Below, one piece after another: positions 1 to 10,129 of a DNA stretch of 64,000 nt. Every line of letters starts with the position of its first letter. The first letter of the stretch is position 1. The translations under genes were made by a program, and so were the position numbers. The notes beneath the pieces were generated by a model. The model searched no databases. It saw only the letters and a list, made by a program, of their open reading frames with translations, and was not told the origin of the DNA. The DNA comes from Lolium rigidum (lineage: Eukaryota > Streptophyta > Magnoliopsida > Poales > Poaceae), in contig NC_061512.1 in assembly GCF_022539505.1 (NCBI RefSeq), positions 247,210,510 to 247,274,509 of the forward strand, read 5' to 3'.

Positions 1-1014
1 CTGCTCTTCAAGTTGCTTCCATGTCCGGATTGAATCTGGTGGCAACGAGGTGTACCACCCAAAAGCCGGTCCTGTGAGAGACTGCGCGAAAAACCTCACT
101 CGCAGCGGGTCTGAGACTGAAATCATGCCCAATTGTGCCAAGTATCGGCTCACATGCTCAATTGAGCTAGACCCTTCTGATCCACTGATCTTTGTGAACT
201 CAGTGAGCCGATACTTGGGCGGCAGCGGGATCAGGTCATATTCGTTGGGATACGGCTTGGAATAGCCGATTGTTCTCCTCTTTGGCAGGATACCGAACTG
301 GTCTCTCAAGATTGTACTGATTTGATCCACGGTATGAGCTGCAGGGGTTGAGCTTTCATGACTCGTTCCGGTGGCATATTTAGCTAGCCACGCCTGTTTC
401 TCAGCGTCTGCTCCAGAAATCCCTCCTGCCCCAGCAATCCCTCCTGCTGTAATCTGGTTCGTGTGCGCCCAGTTGTTGCAGTCCGGCACGTACGTGCACA
501 TGTATCCATGTGGGATCTCTTTGGGCGGCTCATACAGGAATTGGTAATCGCCAGGATCATCTCCAACCTTGTAGACGATGTATGCCGGTGAACCTTGTTG
601 CTGTGGAGCTGCAAGCGTGAATGGCAGTTGCGGCCTGGTGTGGAACGGTATTTCTCCTTGGTGAGTCCCTAGGGCAGGTCCTAACGGAGAATACTGATGC
701 TTCATGATTTCCTGAACCACACGAAGCACAACACGCTCAAAAGCGTTCACCAGGCTCTCAGAATGACGATGTAGAGAATGAGCCACCATATAATTGGTTT
801 CCTGGCGCAGGGCTCTGGTGTGCTCCTCCGAAGGAAGAGACAGATCTACTCCATCGAGCACGCCTTCGGGTGTGAATCCTTTGAACCTAATGCCATGTGA
901 ACGGGTTTTTTCGAAAGAGCCGATGAGATCGGCTTCGAAGAGAGCCTTAAGCTCATCAAACTTCTTCTTGTGCTCTTCAGGCAGATCTTCGTACTTGACC
1001 GGTTCATCCGACAT
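1..1014 (-). CDS. Gypsy retrotransposon gag, 5' part (runs off the window)
   Basis: An open frame starts at the ATG at 1014 (MSDEPVKYEDLPEEHKKKF) and stays open for 338 codons to the window edge, so the end of the gene lies outside. The frame ends in the retrotransposon gag (Retrotrans_gag) signature around SLTGPAFGWYTSLPPDSIRT, followed by WKQLEEQ. Gag forms the virus-like particle that packages element RNA. The N-terminal third is charged and the middle is Pro/Gln-rich, as in Triticeae Gypsy gags. The start is supported by its position about 60 bases after the presumed primer-binding site and LTR. I saw no stop or frameshift, so this element looks younger than its neighbours. Family recognition is from memory of wheat gag proteins, not a search. 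Confidence 0.88.
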   Translation of the reverse strand, partial: MSDEPVKYEDLPEEHKKKFDELKALFEADLIGSFEKTRSHGIRFKGFTPEGVLDGVDLSLPSEEHTRALRQETNYMVAHSLHRHSESLVNAFERVVLRVVQEIMKHQYSPLGPALGTHQGEIPFHTRPQLPFTLAAPQQQGSPAYIVYKVGDDPGDYQFLYEPPKEIPHGYMCTYVPDCNNWAHTNQITAGGIAGAGGISGADAEKQAWLAKYATGTSHESSTPAAHTVDQISTILRDQFGILPKRRTIGYSKPYPNEYDLIPLPPKYRLTEFTKISGSEGSSSIEHVSRYLAQLGMISVSDPLRVRFFAQSLTGPAFGWYTSLPPDSIRTWKQLEEQ

Positions 1015-1049
1015 CTCAGCCGCGAGATGTTGACGTGGTTGCTTGCAGA

Positions 1050-1075
1050 TTGACCCACCGGGCGTGCCGGGAATG
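1050..1075 (-). other. Primer-binding site region of the Gypsy element
   Basis: Immediately inside the LTR end (minus strand, after ...GGCAACA) lies CCCGGCACGCCCGGTGGGTC. This resembles the TGGCACGCCCGGTGGGAC primer-binding site of common Triticeae Gypsy elements, where a host tRNA 3' end primes minus-strand DNA. Exact limits are uncertain. Confidence 0.55.
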
Positions 1076-2231
1076 TGTTGCCTGCCAAAACCCACCGGCG
1101 AGCAGCGACGAGCAACACGAAGAGCCGGGAGGCTCCCGGAGCTGCCGGTGGGCCCCGGTCCCTCGGTCAACGGCCCGCAATGCTCTGGCACACGTCCTGA
1201 CGGTCGCAAGGGCGTGCCACCTGACCTATACCTGGTCAGGAAGGTGTTGGATCGCTTCAATTAGTTTCCTGCATGGTAGATACGTAAACATTAAATGAGC
1301 CTCGATCGGCTCTCAGGTTACCCTGCTTATCGGCTCAAAGAGCCGATTGACCCATGGTTCATATTAGATCTTGCAATAACATGGGTATCCTGCTTCATTA
1401 ATATTAGGCTAAATCGATCTACGACAGCTTAGGGTTTTCACCGTATAACCGGAACATCCTACACGTAGTTGAGCCTAGCAGATACGAAAGATGATGGAAA
1501 ACTAACCCTAAAAGAGGCCTAAAAACCAACACGGAGTCGATTCCCGGAACATCCCTTCTAGGATCGGCAAACCATACCTAACGCGCTACCGGATCGTTCA
1601 ACTCGTTTGCAAGGCCTAACCATACGGATATCAAACTAATCCTTGAAGAACAAGGAGTAACTATAACAGATCAAATCTACTAAATAAAGACGAAGCAAGA
1701 TGCTGCCCTTACACCTAAAATAGGTGTAAGGGCAGCTAGATATCGAGGGGCAGCATAGCCAAGCAAGCATATCAGAAGAACAAAGATGCAAGCCCCAAAA
1801 CATATACGATAAGTAGTGTTACTCGCCATCAACAAGGCTTCAGTACGAGCAACACCAGATAACGAATAAACCTATATCGCCTAGATCGCAAGATGCGATC
1901 TAGGCAGCATGATGCTTACCCGGAAGAAACCCTCGAAACAAGGGGTGGCGATGCGCCTAGATTGTGTTTGTTGTGAACGTGATCGTCCTCCTTTCTCAAT
2001 AACCCTAGGTACATATTTATAGTCCATGGACTTTCTAATTCGGGAACAAACCTAACCGCGTACGAGCTAAACTCTATCTCTTAATTCTAATCTACCATAA
2101 TATACAGATACACGGGCAATCTAACCCAAACTGTCGTACAAAGCCGCTTCAGAGACACTTCATGCACATATCCTCCAAGCCCATCTCAATCACGGCCCAT
2201 CTCCTGCTCTGGCTAAATTCTGGTGATAACA
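1076..2231 (-). mobile_element. 5' LTR of the Gypsy element (minus orientation)
   Basis: On the minus strand the LTR begins TGTTATCACCAGAATTT at 2231 and appears to end ...GGCAACA at 1076, about 1156 bp, with PBS and gag following. It is inserted in the Copia internal region: Copia sequence resumes directly after 2231, apart from the later solo LTR. It contains two perfect hairpins (1702-1736 and 1879-1905). The right boundary is firm because the solo LTR duplication overlaps it. The left boundary is inferred from the CA terminus and the PBS. Confidence 0.72.
1702..1736. repeat. Perfect 16-bp hairpin in the LTR
   Basis: GCTGCCCTTACACCTA, a 3-base AAA loop, then its exact reverse complement. 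A second perfect hairpin (12-bp arms GCCTAGATCGCA/TGCGATCTAGGC, loop AGA) lies at 1879-1905 in the same LTR. Confidence 0.9.
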
Positions 2232-2232
2232 G

Positions 2233-3800
2233 TGATGCGTGCAATTAACACACGTCCGTAGCAAGTTTTCCCTCAGAAAGAAACCAAGGTTTATCGAACC
2301 AGGAGGAGCCAAGAAGCACGTTGAAGGTTGATGGTGGCGGAATGTAATGCGGCGCAACACCAGGGATTCCGGCGCCAACGTGGAATCTGCACAACACAAC
2401 CAAAGTACTTTGCCCCAACGTAACAGTGAGGTTGTCAATCTCACCGGCTTGCTGTGAACAAAGGATTAACCGTATTGTGTGGAAGATGATTGTTTGCGAA
2501 GAACAGTAAATAACAAGTATTGCAGTAGATTGTATTTCAGATATAAAGAAAAGACCGGGGTCCACAGTTCACTAGCGGTGTCTCTACCATAAGATAAATA
2601 GCATGTTGGGTGAACAAATTACAGTTGGGCAATTGACAAATAAAGAAGGCATAACAATGCACATACAAATATCATGATGAGTACTATGAGATTTAATCAG
2701 GGCATTACGACAAAGTACATAGACCGCCATCCAAGCATGCATCTATGCCTAAAAAGTCCACTTTCGGGTTATCATCCGAACCCCTTCCGGTATTAAGTTG
2801 CAAGCAACAGACAATTGCATTAAGTATGGTGCGTAATGTAATCAACACAAATATCCTTAGACAAAGCATCGATGTTTTATCCCTAGTGGCAACAAGACAT
2901 CCACAACCTTAGAACTTTCCGTCACTCGTCCCAGCATTTAATGGAGGCATGAACCCACTATCGAGCATAAATACTCCCTCTTGGAGTTAAGAGTAAAAAC
3001 TTGGCCAGAGCCTCTACTAATAACGGAGAGCATGCAAGAACATAAACAACATATATGATAGATTGATAATCAACTTGACATAGTATTCAATATTCAGCGG
3101 ATCCCAACAAACACAACATGTATGATTACAAAGAAACGATCTTGATCATGATAGGCAGCTCACAAGATCGAAAATGATAGCACAATTAGGAGAAGACGAC
3201 CATCTAGCTACTGCTATGGACCCATGGTCCAGGGGTGAACTACTCACATATCAATCCGGAGGTGATCATGGCGATGAAGAGTCCTCCAGGAGATGATTCC
3301 CCTCTCCGGCAGGGTGCCGGAGGCGATCTCCTGAATCCCCCGAGATGGGATTGGCGGCGGCTGCGTCTCTGGAAGGTTTTCCGTATCGTGGCTCTCGTTA
3401 CTGGGGGTTTCGCGACGGAGGCTTTAAGTAGGCGGAAGGGCGGAGTCGGGAGAGTCACGGGGGCCCCACACGCTAGGGCCGCGCGGGCCCCCTCTAGGCC
3501 GCGCCGCCCTAGTGTGGCGGCGCCCCGTGGCCCCACTTCATCTCCCCTCCGGTCTTCTGGAAGCTTCGTGGCAAAATAGGCCCCTGGGCATTGATTTCGT
3601 CCAATTCCGAGAATATTTCCTTTGTAGGATTTCTGAAACCAAAAACAGCGTAAAACAAAGAATCGGCTCTTCGGCATCTTGTCAATAGGTTAGTGCCGGA
3701 AAATGCATAATAACGACATATAATGTGTATAAAACATGTGAGTATCATCATAAAAGTAGCATGGAACATAAGAAATTATAGATACGTTTGGGACGTATCA
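2233..3800 (-). mobile_element. Solo LTR, Athila-like TGATACGTC family, with target duplication AACAG
   Basis: On the minus strand the LTR begins TGATACGTCCCAAACGTATC at 3800 and ends TTGCACGCATCA at 2233 (1568 bp). It is flanked by the same 5 bases, AACAG, at 2228-2232 and 3801-3805, and no internal element sequence is present, so it is a solo LTR left by LTR-LTR recombination. It carries the TCTCGGAATTGGACGAAAT box (3594-3614 reversed), a GC-rich inverted repeat (about 3460-3535) and an AT-rich TACTTAAAG near 3425. It inserted one base outside the end of the Gypsy LTR to its left. The ORFs inside are chance frames. Confidence 0.9.
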
Positions 3801-3805
3801 AACAG

Positions 3806-5787
3806 CATCATCATGATCCGTTGAAATGACACCATACAAGTTATGGCATGGGTATAAACCCTAATAGTCCTTTCTTGAAATTTTGGTATAAGTAAATGAG
3901 TTTACAACCAAAACCGGATGAATGTCTTTGTTGGTTATCCCAAGAGAATTGATTGGGAATTCTTCCCACTATGAAGTAAAAGACAAAAGTGTTTGTTAAT
4001 GTTACTTGCTTATTTTTAAGAAATTGTTTTCTAGCGAAGTTTTTGAGTGGGAGGACAATAGAACTTGATAAGGTTTATGAACCTGAGCATAATGATCAGA
4101 GTAGCGCAGCATCGGAAATGGTTCCGGAAGCGGCCACGACGATCATGGCTCCCATGACTACAAAGTGTTTTAGCCATGGAGATCGAAGTACATATTGAAC
4201 CTTGTAGGTATGGTTTACTTTGTGATCAAATAAATTATTTGTGGACAAAGGATTGATTTTGAACAATGATAAACCAACTGCAAACAAAGAAGTTATGATG
4301 GGCCACGACTCCGTTAAAATGGCTATGCGCCATGAAATCCAAGATAGATGAATACTTTTTGAAAGTAAATGGATCTATAAAATAGATGGACTTGGATGGA
4401 ATATCCTTAAAGAAGCTTGACTTATCGAAAAGTTGTTTACGACAAAGTTCAAAGAGTTGACTGCGAAAAGATTGGATCTTCCGTAGCAATGCTTATAGTC
4501 TATGTGGATTATTCTAGTAATCGCTACATATTTCTTTTATGAGATATGCTAGTAGGATGGCAAAGTACATTACTTAACAGAAGTGTGTATTAAAGGTGTA
4601 TACAAGATACAAACCAAGAGTTTTGCTGGTCCGTGGAATACTAGATAGGTATACGAACTTCAATTGGATGAAGTGAGTATCGCGGAGTTGAAATCTTCAC
4701 CGGATGAAATAGTCAAAGAGTTTTTGATTTCATCGGAAACGATGAAGATGTTTGCATTTGCAAGAAATTAAGTGGGAGCGCTGAGACATATTTATAATAC
4801 TTTATGTAGATGACATATCGTCGATTATAAATGATGTAATTATATACTTGATGTGAATAAAAAGGTTTCATTGAGAATTAACTTCAATGAAAGGATATGG
4901 ACTGAAATATATTTAGTGTCAAGATCTATGAAGATAGATTGAAACACATAATAAGTTTAAGTCAAAGTACATAGAATGGATATTGAAGTAGTTCAATATA
5001 GAAATATTAAGAAAAATGTTCTTGTCATGTGAAGGTTTAACAACACTTGAGTGTATCGACACTCAATGAGTAAAAACACATGAGTGACTTTAGATCACGA
5101 ATAATATGTACAAAGTCAGATGTCCTGTGCTCTAAAAGGTTAGGAGCATATACCAGAATGATTCATGTGATGATCATTGGACAACAGTAATAATATCCCT
5201 GAATACTTTAGAATAACCAAGGATGTATATATAGTTTTTGTATGGGGTAATGACAAACAAATCGCTGTAAGGTGTTGCACCGATATTAGTTTGGTCACAT
5301 ATAAAAATATTTTTCAATCTCAATTAGGATAAGTGTTGAGGTAGCACAATGAGCTAGAAGTTGTCTATGCTAGATTTAGATGAGTTCTAAATATTGTGAC
5401 GGATTCTACAAACGAAGGCAGAGTGTGTCATTGTTTTGACAATGACTGAGGATGTTAAGTCGAGGAGTTCTTAGAGAACTTGGTGTAGTTCCGATAGTGT
5501 CAGAACTTTGAAGCTATATTGTGTATGACAATATTAGTGACTTATTTTCAGACCGCGGAATTAAGGTTCCACCAGAGGACTAAGCATGTACAATTAATGC
5601 CGACTCATTTGGAAAATGAGTGATGCGTTGAGACGCAAATGAATTGAAAAATTCATACGTTTCTGAGTGTGTCAGATTCGTTGACTAAAACCTCTCCCGT
5701 AAGCAAAACATGATAAGCACCACAAGGCCAAGGTGTTATATCTTTACAAATGTAAACTAGTTATTGACTCTAGTGCAAGTGGGAGAC
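3806..5787 (+). pseudogene. Copia polyprotein 3' half (integrase end, reverse transcriptase, RNase H), degenerate
   Basis: Translation in shifting frames gives Copia pol landmarks in the right order: TPYKLWHGYKPN and PEECFVGYPK-like integrase C-terminal motifs near 3830-3960, an EIQD..KWIYKI RT start near 4320-4390, and RNase H remnants HQRTKH and DSLTKTSP near 5560-5700. There are many stops and frameshifts; the longest surviving piece is 4002-4195. It is followed by the polypurine tract GCAAGTGGGAGAC and the 3' LTR. The 5' half lies beyond the inserted Gypsy element, outside the window. The divergence from the clean Gypsy gag to its left shows it is the older insertion. Confidence 0.85.
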
Positions 5788-7438
5788 TGTTGGAGATATG
5801 CCCAAGAGGCAATAATAAATTAGTTATTGTTATATCTTAGTGTTCATGATAAATGTTTACATCCCATGCTATAATTGTATTAACCGAAACATTGATACAT
5901 GTGTGTTATGTAAACAACAAGGAGTCCCTAGTAAGCCTCTTGTATAACTAGCTTGTTGATTAATGGATGATCATGGTTTCGTGATCATGAACATTGGATG
6001 TTATTAATAACAAGGTTATGTCATTAGGTGAATGATATAATGGACACACACCCAAATAAGCATAGCATAAGATCAAGTCATTAAGTTCAATTTGCTATAA
6101 GCTTTCGGTACATAGTTGCCTAAGTCCTTCGACCATGAGATCATGTAAATCACTTACACCGGAAGGGTACTTTGATTACATCAAACACCATTGCGTAAAT
6201 GGGTGGTTATAAAGATGGGATTAAGTATTTGGAAAGTATGAGTTGAGGCATATGGATCAATAGTGGAATTTGTCCATCCTGATGACGGATAGATATACTC
6301 CAGGCCCTCTCGGTGGAATGTCGTATGATTAGCTTGCAAGCATATGATTGGATCATAAGAGATGACATACCACGGTACGAGTAAAGAGTACTTGTCGGTA
6401 ACGAGGTTGAACAAGGTATGGAGATACCGATGATCAAACCTCGGACAAGTAGAATATCGTGTGACAAAGGGAATTGGCATCGTATGTACATGGTTCAATC
6501 GATCACTAAGTCATCGTTGAATATGTGGGAGCCAATATGGATCTCCAGATCCCGCTATTGGTTATTGCTCGGAGAGGAGTCTCGACCATGTCTACATAGT
6601 TCGCGAACCGTAGGGTGACGCGCTTAAGGTTCGATGTCGCATAAGTAGATTCGGAATAGGAGATGGAGACCGAATGTTGTTCGGAGTCTCGGATGGGATC
6701 CAAGACATCACGAGGAGGACCGGAATTGTTCGGAAGAATTCTGCTGTTTTGTATTTCAAGAAAAGTTGTTACGGAAACATTCTCGGAATTGGACGAAATA
6801 AAAACAGAAGTTCTTATTTTTCTGTCACGTAGACGGAGTCCAAAGGGGAGACGGAGAAAGGCCAGGGGTGGGCCACACAACACGCCGGCGCGGGTCCCAC
6901 CCAGGCGTGCCAGGGTAGTGTGTGGGCCCACCAGGCGCCGACACAAGATGGGTTTCGTGAAACCCTAACCCTAGTTCCCGACTATATATAGAGGGATAGT
7001 TTGGCCGGCCAAGGCTGCTCCGTACGCAACCCTAATTTGCCACCTCTCGTCCCTCCCAGTTTCTCCTGCTCCGGCTTAGGCGAAGCCCTGCAGGAATTCT
7101 TCTCCACCACCACCACCACGCCGTCGTGCTGCTGGGATTCCGTGGAGATCTACCACACCTCCGCTGCCCGGCTGGAACGGGGAGAGAAAGGAGCTTCATC
7201 GACACCGTACGCGCGACCGAGTACGGAAGTGCTGCCGGATTGCGGCACCGGGGATGATCGTCTACACCAACAACGAGATCTAATCTCGTAGGCTTTGGAA
7301 ATCTTCGAGGGTTAGTCTCACATCAATCTCGTTGCTTCGATCTTGTAGATTAGATCTTGGGTGTTCCATAGATTAGATCTTGGATTTATTCGTCTTGCGG
7401 TAGGAAATTTTTTGTTTTCTATGCTACGAACCCCTTCA
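5788..7438 (+). mobile_element. 3' LTR of an Angela/BARE-like Copia element
   Basis: The LTR starts TGTTGGAGATATGCCC right after the polypurine tract (5775-5787) and ends CTACGAACCCCTTCA, about 1651 bp, close to the usual size of this family's LTR. It contains the TCTCGGAATTGGACGAAAT box at 6779-6799, a GC-rich inverted repeat (GGTGGGCCACAC at 6867 pairing with GTGTGTGGGCCCACC at 6932) and a TATA box ACTATATATAG at 6981-6991. The first five bases after it, GCTTG, should be its target duplication. Small ORFs inside are not genes. Confidence 0.9.
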
Positions 7439-8083
7439 GCTTGGCAACATAGATTTCATGCACTGGGAGTGGAAGAATTGCGCTTTTGGTTGGCATGGGT
7501 CGTACAAGGGCTATTCTAAGGGGTGCACGGTGATTCTTGAATCCGTTGCTTCACATGACACATGGATTTAACACTCATTCTTCGAAATGGCCGGCTCACA
7601 AAATGATATCAATATGCTGCAGCGCTCTCCGGTGTTTGTTAGGCTTGCGCACGGTCAGGTCCCTGATGTGGATTTTAAGATTAATGACCACCAATAAGGG
7701 GATAACCTTGCTGATGGTATCTATCCACCTTGGGTTACGCTCGTGAAGACAATCCGTTGTCTTAATTCAGAGCATGAGGCAAGGTTTGCCAAAGAGCAAG
7801 CTAGAGGCAACAATGTTTCAAACAACAACAATGATGAAAATCCCGAAGAAAACAATGCCTAGGCATTCGTATCATTTTATATTTTATTTGAACAAGTACT
7901 TTGTCATTTAATAGATGGACAATAATTTTATGTAATAAATCTAAATAGTTTAAACTTATTTATATTTTTATTATGATTTTATATGACTTATATTGAGTTT
8001 AAAGGCCAAATATCAAATACTTTAACCACGACGATACAGCGCGCAACCTAAACTACCGGAGGGACACCCCGTTGAAAATGCCC
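7439..8083 (+). mobile_element. 3' remnant of a PIF/Harbinger transposon
   Basis: This contains the transposase relic below and an AT-rich tail, and ends GTTGAAAATGCCC followed by TTA (8084-8086), the expected 3-bp target of this superfamily. The 5' end was separated by the Copia insertion at 7438/7439 and lies outside the window. Confidence 0.65.
7440..7861 (+). pseudogene. PIF/Harbinger DDE transposase (DDE_Tnp_4), broken
   Basis: Reading from 7440 gives DFMHWEWKNCAFGWHGSYKG, then CTVILESVASHDTWI, a TAA stop, HSFFEMAGSQNDINMLQRSP, DFKINDHQ, a second TAA, and NLADGIYPPWVTLVKTI. These are hallmark blocks of Harbinger transposases (D-CMHWEWKNCP, AGSHNDINVLQRSP, YYLADGIYP). The two in-frame stops and the loss of the segment after the FAKEQ block show it is dead. 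The N-terminal half is missing because the Copia LTR lies directly upstream. Confidence 0.85.
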
Positions 8084-8344
8084 TTAGCGGCGCCGCTTCC
8101 ACAACTGGTCGTGATCTGCAGGACGGACACAACAAGTGTCCACGCAGGACTTGCTCTTATGTTTCTAAACCCTGACATAATTTCTGTTAGATCGGAGAAA
8201 ACTTAACATGTAAGTTTTGGATTGCAGTTTAGCAAAATAGGGATACACATGCAAACTATTGTAGCGCCGACCCTAGGAGCCGCAGCAACCATGCTGGTCC
8301 GACTTGAGTTCCGACTCGAATCGGGAAACCAATGGGCCAGTCCA

Positions 8345-8354
8345 TATTATATAA
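8345..8354 (+). promoter_or_regulatory. TATA box of the acidic-protein gene
   Basis: ATTATATAAGG lies about 75 bases before the ATG at 8428, preceded by the block GAGTTCCGACTCGAATCGGG at 8307-8326. Its position decides the start codon: the in-frame ATG at 8332 is upstream of the TATA box and should not be in the mRNA. Confidence 0.6.
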
Positions 8355-8427
8355 GGAGGCCGGCACACAGCTCCCCGGGCAGAACGTACAGAAGAGAAGA
8401 CGCACCACGGAACCCCGGCCTGTGATC

Positions 8428-9240
8428 ATGACAGCGATGATGATGGTGATGAGCGAGGAAGACGACTTGAGGGCCATGGCGGAGGAAGGCGTGGATCGGT
8501 CGTTCGACGAGAACTTGCCGATCTTGCGTTCAGAGATGACAATCTCGCTGGGCGAGATGGAGCGTCAAATGGAATCCCCCGCCAACGAGCGGGACGATCT
8601 GTACGCCTTCTCCCAGCTGGATTGGGCAGAAGGCCTCGAGGACTACTTTGCCGCCAAGGAGCCGGGCCCGGGCCTCGCCGGAACCCTACGCGCGGAGGTC
8701 ATGGAAATCGCTGCCAGCGCGCGCCGCCTGCGGGGCATGTGCCTGACGACGGTGGCGGCGATGGAGGAGGAGGACATCGTCTGCGTGGCCGCGGCAGAGT
8801 ACCTTGAGCACGTGGCGACGTACACGACCCAGGACGCAGCGGTGGCGGCGGGAGCCATGGATCCCGGCGTGCTGCTCTTCGTGGAGGAGTTCGTTGAGAG
8901 GGCCGCCGGGATGCTCAGGCGAGGTGCAGCGGAGTTCGGGGGCGAGGACGCTGCGCGGTTCAGGGAGCAGGCGTCCAAGATAGAGGCGTTGTGCACTGAC
9001 ACGGAGGCTTTGCTGCAGAAGATGGTGTCTTCCTCTTACTGGAGGTCGTGGAGGTGTCTTCCTCCCAGAGGACACACGCCGATGGACCCGACGCCGTTGG
9101 ACATGACGCCGATGGACGACACGACGCCGCCGATGGAAGACACGACGCCGCCGTTGGACGACACGATGCCGATGGAAGACATGACGCCGATGGACGACAC
9201 TACGCCTCTTCTTTCCAACTCAGAAAGATCTGATCAATAA
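8428..9240 (+). CDS. Unrecognised acidic protein with Met/Asp/Thr/Pro-rich C-terminal repeats (270 aa)
   Basis: This is one uninterrupted exon with strong GC bias at third positions and a well placed TATA box. I chose ATG 8428 (MTAMMMVMSEEDD) because the earlier in-frame ATG at 8332 lies upstream of the TATA. The N-terminal 80 residues are acidic. Residues 85-205 are Ala/Glu-rich, probably helical, and include CVAAAEYLEHVATYTTQDAA and FVEEFVERAAGML. Residues 217-260 are a degenerate 7-8 residue repeat (TPMDDTTPPMEDTTPPLDDT). I see no signal peptide, membrane segment or catalytic motif. I do not recognise the family and assign no function. The 3' flank is AT-rich with AATAA-like stretches after 9240. 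It stands alone among repeats, so it could be lineage-specific; expression data would settle whether it is functional. Confidence 0.65.
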   Translation: MTAMMMVMSEEDDLRAMAEEGVDRSFDENLPILRSEMTISLGEMERQMESPANERDDLYAFSQLDWAEGLEDYFAAKEPGPGLAGTLRAEVMEIAASARRLRGMCLTTVAAMEEEDIVCVAAAEYLEHVATYTTQDAAVAAGAMDPGVLLFVEEFVERAAGMLRRGAAEFGGEDAARFREQASKIEALCTDTEALLQKMVSSSYWRSWRCLPPRGHTPMDPTPLDMTPMDDTTPPMEDTTPPLDDTMPMEDMTPMDDTTPLLSNSERSDQ

Positions 9241-9399
9241 TAACTCTAGCATTTTGAACTTGATGTATGATATGATCTGTCATGTTCTTTTTTGGATCCT
9301 TAATTGGGTTAGATCGACTTAGTTTTGATCCTAGATTATTGTACTGGACATGATATATATGAGCTGCAGGCATGGTCTTCGTGATCCATCAGCATTCAC

Positions 9400-10010
9400 A
9401 TTTTTATTTTTTATTTGAAACAAGGGCAAAAGTTTTGCCCTATTCCATAAATTTTACGAGAAAGTAAAAAGTGCCAAAGTTACAACAAACTCTACTCTCC
9501 CGGCATCAAGTTACTCACTTTATCGAAAAATCAAGTTACTCATGCGTTTGGCACCAGCCAAAACCCAAAGTTTGGACTCACATTTAATATTTTCTAGGAT
9601 AACCGATGTTGGCGCATGCTTATTCTTGAAAACCCTCGCATTTCTCTCATTCCAAAGTTCCCACGGAGCAAGAAGGGTGATGGAGGCCAAATCCTTTCGC
9701 TTCGTGACGAGTTTCCACAAATCATGGATAGGAAGTGTCGGCTATCGTTGTAGGTCGATGAAGGGGAGTCCGAGCCAAGGCTTGATAAGTCCCCAAAGCC
9801 TTATGGTGTAGCGGCAATAGACAAAGAGATGATCCACCGACTATTTAGTATGCTTGCATAGAGGGCACAAACCGCAATTTAGCCACCCTCGCTTCTCCAA
9901 GCGGTCCGTTGTCTAAAGCCTATTTTATATAGCTAGCCAAGCGAAGAATTTCAGCTTAGGAGGAGCCCAAATCTTCTAACGAGAAGGGCTAACAGGTGAG
10001 GAGGTGGCCC
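9400..10010 (-). pseudogene. 3' end of a LINE reverse transcriptase (zf-RVT region), degenerate
   Basis: Minus-strand translation gives IWAPPKLKFFAWLA, then RGWLNCGLCPLCKHTK, SVDHLFVYCRYTIRLWG and LLAPWELWNERNARVFKN. This is the zinc-binding zf-RVT tail typical of plant L1 LINEs. Several stops interrupt it. Downstream (lower coordinates) is an A-rich end at 9394-9420, as expected for a LINE 3' tail. The element is 5'-truncated, as most LINE copies are. Confidence 0.75.
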
Positions 10011-10129
10011 CAAGGAATTGGGCACTGTATGTGGATTTACAAGAATACTTCCTATCATTAGTGAGGTTCCGAGTAATATCATCCGGCACATCCTCATGAG
10101 TCATGAAGATATGCTTCCAGCAACTAATT

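Noticed and set aside
3240..3677. 145-codon ORF in the solo LTR
   Set aside because: Lies wholly within the LTR over the promoter module; no gag or other domain.
3806..7438. Possible endogenous pararetrovirus sequence
   Set aside because: Motifs and LTRs are Copia-type throughout; no movement protein, coat protein or pararetroviral RT motif seen.
8332..8427. Upstream in-frame ATG for the acidic-protein gene (302 aa form)
   Set aside because: The TATA box lies after this ATG, so it should not be transcribed; ATG 8428 chosen.
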